DNA of 64,000 nt, taken from contig NC_092050.1 in assembly GCF_003086295.3 (NCBI RefSeq), positions 147,318,699 to 147,382,698 on the forward strand, read 5' to 3'. Both the position numbers and the translations under genes were made by a program. The notes under the pieces were generated by a model that worked only from the letters and a program-made list of their open reading frames with translations, was not told the DNA's origin and did not search any database. The stretch is from Arachis hypogaea. Lineage: Eukaryota; Streptophyta; Magnoliopsida; Fabales; Fabaceae. Below, piece after piece: positions 59,948-64,000 of the stretch (position 1 is the stretch's first letter; each line of letters opens with the position of its first letter).

Positions 59948-60458
59948 ATAATTAAAAGATAGAATAATAATTAAAAATCAAATTAAATATAAACTATTTA
60001 TCTTAAAAAAATACCTTTTAATTGTTAATCTGTAAATTATTTTCAGTTAAATACCAATTTAATAAAAATTAGAGATAAGTAAATTAATTTTTTTATTTAT
60101 AAAATAAGATTAAAAATTTATATATTAAAATTAAGACATATAAAATACTCATTATTTTTTAATTATAAAAACTCTAAATAATAAATAAGAATTTATTCAA
60201 TTTATATATAAAAATTTCTAAAAATATTATCTTAAATAAATATTATTATGGATCATAAATAATTTATTAATTTCTTTTCAAAATTCAGGTCTTATACTAA
60301 AGGTTGAATTAATGAAGACATGCATTTAGTGAGCCACCACGAGACCAAAAATGGAACAAAAAGTTTCATAAAGTGGGAATTTTATGTGTGACGAAAGGTA
60401 TACATAGCTTCAAAAAGTTTCATCCGATCCATTTTATTTGATAGAGGAGACATTGAAT
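59948..60458. other. AT-rich spacer and ALDH 3' region
   Basis: Very AT-rich to about 60290, then the second copy of the 54-bp repeat (60303-60356) and about 100 bp of probable ALDH 3' UTR. No gene is seen. Confidence 0.5.
60303..60356. repeat. 54-bp dispersed repeat, copy 2
   Basis: Same orientation as 34048-34101; three mismatches over 54 bp. It lies about 100 bp beyond the ALDH stop codon, in or near its 3' UTR. Confidence 0.75.
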
Positions 60459-62731
60459 TCAAAGCCAAGGAGAGTTGTAAATTGGAGTTACAACAGATTT
60501 CTGTTGTAGGTACTGGTGGAGTGCTTGCATTCCATATTCTCTTCCAAATCCACTCTGCTTATACCCTCCATAAGGAATGTCACTCCCAAATATGAAATAG
60601 CAGTTGATCCAAACAATGCCTGCACGAATGGATCTGGACACTGTGTTTGCAATATCCAAATTTTTTGTCACAATTCCTGCTGCTAGCCCATACTTAGTGT
60701 TATTAGCCCTCATAATTGCCTCTTCAATAGTCCTGTTTCAATTTTCCATCTATTATTGTAATAGGTAATAGTGTACAAAGAAAACATAAAGCAATAATTT
60801 GTGTAACTTACTTGAATTTCATTAGTGACATCACAGGGCCAAATATTTCATCTTGTGCTATAAGCATGTCCCCCTGAAAATGATTGTTTAAGAATAAAAG
60901 GGAAATATTTGACAACATGTCAGATGTCTTGTTTTTCTAAAGAAGGTTGATTCAAATACTCCTTTTTGGATATAACGTTCACCTTAACATTAGAGAAAAT
61001 TGTTGGCTCAATGTAGTAGCCCTTGTCTCCTAATCTTTTACCCCCACATAAAAGGGTGGCTCCTTCTTTCTTTCCATGCTCTATGTAGGAAAGAATTTTT
61101 TCAAATTGCTTTTTATCAATCTACAAAGGGACAGTAGTTACGAATGAAAGATAATTCTTAATTTTATTCGTATCGATATATAATCTATCTACTATTTAGA
61201 CTTTATTCATTAAAAGATGATGAATGTAAGGTATATTTATTTAAAATACGACGAAAATGATATAATATGATATGGAAATATTTTCCATATACCTGAGGGC
61301 CTTGCTGAGATTTAGGGTCAAAAGGATCTCCAACAACCCAAGCTTTTGCTTTCTCTACCAACTTCTTCTCAAATTCATCATATATCCCTTCCTGAACAAA
61401 CACACGTGAACTTGCAACACATATCTCACCCTGAAATCAAAACAAGAACAAAATGTTAAAGAGTGTCATTATAATGTGTAACCTGAGTTTCTTCATTATT
61501 AATTCACTTAAGAGAAGTTTGACCTTGTTATATACTATGCCCAAGAGAGCAAGGCTAGCAGCTTTATCCACATCAGCATCATCAAAAATTAGAAGAGGTG
61601 ACTTTCCTCCTAATTCAAGTGACACTTGTTTCAAGTTGCTGCTAGCTGCAGCATGCATTATTTCACGGCCTACCTCTGTCGAACCGGTGAAGCTAACCTG
61701 CACACACATAAAGCATAAAAATAAAAATATTAGCCGAGTTTAACTATACAAATCAAACAACGCTATAGCCAAGTTACATTACGGTCAGTTACATGAATCA
61801 AACTATCCAAGACATCCCACAATGTGACTTAATATAATGCAGGGTCAAGCAACAATGTTAAAGTTGTTAGAAATATAACTATTAATGTGTATTTTTCTAT
61901 CAGCTTAAACTTTTAGGAAAAATAATTTCTTGATATAATATAGCTTTTATGATTTAAAGATCTAGAGTTTAATTCCTATTGACCTAAAAAGAAGAATTTC
62001 AGCATACGACAATTAAAAAAATAGAAAGAAAACTTATGTAAAAATTCATGCAAATCCAAAAGAAATTCTTGCATGAAGGAACGTGTTAGAGATATAACTA
62101 TTCAATTAGCTTAATTGTTTGATAGAAATGGTTTTATGACAAAAGCCGCATCAAGTGATTACCTTATCAACATTCATGTGTGAGGATATTGCGGCACCAG
62201 CAGTGGGTCCAAATCCTGGTACTACATTGAGCACACCATCTGGAATTCCAGCCTTAGAAAAAACAGAACAAACACAATATTCAACTTATCAAAGCAAGAA
62301 ATTAACAATGCAATGTGATATCCAAAAATTGGACAACAGAACCATACCTGCTTAGCTAAATGAGCATAAAACAAAGCCGACAGCGGTGTTTGTTCGGCAG
62401 GTTTAAGTACCATGGTGCAACCAGCAGCCAATGCTGGACTAACCTTAATGAAAAACATATTACTAGGAAAATTCCATGGAATGATGTGTCCAACAACACC
62501 AACCGGTTCCATCAAAGTATATGCATGGAACTCTCCAGATGCTTTTAGCACCTCACCATGGATCTTATCGGCAGCACCGGCATAGTAGCGCAGCATATTT
62601 GCTGCTGCAGGAATTTCATGGGCCTTGCACCTATTGTACAACTTTCCAGCATCAATGGCATCCAATGCTGCTAACTCTGATGCGTTTTGATCAATCAGAT
62701 CTGCCCATTTCAGCATGATTTTGGCCCTCTC
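60459..62731 (-). CDS. ALDH2C4: Aldehyde dehydrogenase family 2, ALDH2C4-like, 5' exons outside window
   Basis: Eight 3' exons: 62348-62731, 62163-62252, 61524-61697, 61293-61430, 60983-61120, 60812-60873 and 60459-60732, with the first listed being the earliest in the window (seven blocks are certain; the 5' exon or exons lie beyond 64000). NAD(P)-dependent ALDH. Motifs in order: [35 protein letters not shown] (cofactor loop), [11 protein letters not shown] (general-base Glu), [15 protein letters not shown] (catalytic Cys codon 61419-61421), [14 protein letters not shown], and the C-terminus [15 protein letters not shown] to NSPWL. The lack of an organelle-type feature and the GEICVASS form point to cytosolic ALDH2C, which in Arabidopsis oxidises coniferaldehyde and sinapaldehyde to ferulic and sinapic acids. 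Phases agree across all junctions and no stop is seen. Confidence 0.88.
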
Positions 62732-63716
62732 CTGATTTGGTTAGTCAGTTAAGCCATGTTGAGTTTAATTAGTATCTTGTAACATTCCAAATTCTAACTG
62801 ATACAACTTGGTTCAATTAGTTTAATTTGGTTTTATTATAACTGATATTTCTCTCTTACAATATCATGAGTTAACTTGGAGAGATTTGAATGTAATTTAC
62901 TCAATTGTTTAACAATGATAGGATAAGATTTCATGTCTAATATCCATGAAATGGTTGTGGCCCTGCTTCATAATCAACTAGGTATAAGCTAACAAATTCA
63001 ACTATCAATAGAGAATACCTATTAAAATACAAAATATATATTAAAAAATAAGTTAAAACACTATACATATATTTTATACGTAAATATATTGTTGCTGATT
63101 TTGACGTACGAATAACATTTTTGTTTCACAATAAAGCTACTTTAATTTTAGGAATATGACAATGTTGACCTACCACAATTCTGGGATTCCTTTGAACTTC
63201 AAGTAGCTTAAAATCAAAATCAGAATCTTATCTACCAGAGCAATTAAAATATTTTACTGGAGAATAATCAAATTGTTTTACGGTAGCATAACCGAAAAAA
63301 AATCATAAACATCAAATGTACATTCTTATACAATAATTGTTTGGTTATTCATTTTTGGTTTTCTTGTAACATGGTTAATGTGATTTTCTTTTGTTATAAA
63401 TGTCAAAAACTAGGTAGGTATATTTGATTGTGAACATAAAACAAAGAATAAGCACATTATAGTAAGAGGTACGAATTTAATAAACTATACCTTTGTCGCA
63501 ATCAGTATCAGCCTTGAAACAAAGAAGAAAAACAAACGTGATGGATTATTCAAGGGGAGGCATCTGATTCTAGAATCCTATATCTCTATATAATAAAAGC
63601 ATAAATATTTCTTTTTTAGAAATGTTCAATTTCTAACACCTTTATTTTTATGTTTTTATCTTATAATTATACTAACACTAACAAATTCTCAATATTTTAT
63701 ACTAGAAGTGATGGTC
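62732..63716. other. Probable ALDH intron sequence
   Basis: AT-rich; begins with the pyrimidine/AG acceptor of the exon ending at 62731. I found no exon encoding the expected ALDH N-terminal part, so this is most likely intron or upstream repeat DNA. Confidence 0.5.
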
Positions 63717-63719
63717 TTA

Positions 63720-64000
63720 GGGCTTGTTTGGGTGAGCTTCTAAGAAAAGATCTTTTTTCGAGTTATCTTTTTTTAAAAGATCTTATAGAGAAGTAAAAGT
63801 AATTTTATGTTTGGATATGTCATGTAAAAAGGTCTTTTTATCAATCAATTATGTTTGGGTATAACAATATAAAAGTACTTTTTTGTTTATTTATTACATG
63901 GAAAATATCTTTTTTTTAAGGAAAAAAGATCTTTTAAAAAAAGATGTAAATTACAGCTTCTCAAAAAAGATCTTTTTTTTATTTTACTAGTGCTTTTACT
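63720..64000. mobile_element. PIF/Harbinger-like MITE, left part
   Basis: GGGCTTGTTTGGGTGAGCTT preceded by TTA (63717-63719), the standard start and target site of PIF/Harbinger MITEs. The interior is full of AAAAGATCTTTT words, internally inverted. The right end lies outside the window. Confidence 0.6.

Noticed and set aside
63575..63620. A Helitron 5' end (TCTCTATATAATAAAAGC)
   Set aside because: The word fits loosely, but no CTRR hairpin end or Rep/helicase is in the window.

Overview
This is nuclear DNA of a flowering plant, most likely a dicot. Introns are short and AT-rich. The host genes belong to plant-only branches (GNOM-like ARF-GEF, MSH7, MBF1c, ALDH2C-type dehydrogenase), and the spaces between them are packed with nested LTR retrotransposons, a Mutator-like element, MITEs and a SINE. 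The repeat style reminds me of legumes, Arachis in particular, but that is recollection and was not tested.

Layout. 1-4744 (-): most of a pollen-type GNOM-LIKE 2 gene, its 3' end outside the window. 6219-13909 (-): a complete 17-exon MSH7 mismatch-repair gene. 14.2-18.9 kb: a PIF/Harbinger-like element, then a decayed Mutator-like element carrying a broken transposase (+) and a broken plant-mobile-domain (PMD) gene (-), with a small hAT MITE inside it. 19.15-32.2 kb: a 13-kb degenerate Ty3/gypsy element with gag-pol on the minus strand and an additional PMD-like ORF on the opposite strand between pol and the 3' LTR; its 5' LTR carries a hAT insertion. 33.1-33.74 kb: an intact intronless MBF1c gene with two heat-shock elements upstream. 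34.2-35.4 kb: a decayed CPSF160 fragment. 36.26-43.3 kb: a minus-strand gene built from 27- and 22-residue tandem repeats, cut in two by a Ty1/copia element. 43.4-47.3 kb: unassigned AT-rich repeat DNA. 47.75 kb: a young SINE-like insertion. 48.07-50.74 kb: a 2.68-kb partial genomic duplicate of MSH7 (exons 2-9 with their introns). 50.74-56.84 kb: a truncated second Ty3 element, again with an antisense ORF, this one split by a 1.48-kb solo-LTR-like insertion. 56.8-59.9 kb: unclassified repeats and a long-TIR MITE. 60.46-62.73 kb (-): the 3' eight exons of an ALDH2C4-like gene whose 5' end lies beyond the window. 63.7 kb to the end: the start of another MITE.

The host genes do not form a pathway (vesicle traffic, DNA repair, heat-responsive co-activation, phenolic aldehyde oxidation). 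The most interesting material is in how the mobile elements and gene fragments are built: two Ty3 elements with large convergent ORFs antisense to pol, PMD-like coding in two unrelated element types, a repeat-protein gene made of hairpin-bearing minisatellite units and interrupted by copia, and an MSH7 duplicate covering the mismatch-recognition region about 37 kb from its parent. All exon borders were read by eye from splice consensus plus family alignment from memory; no database search was run.
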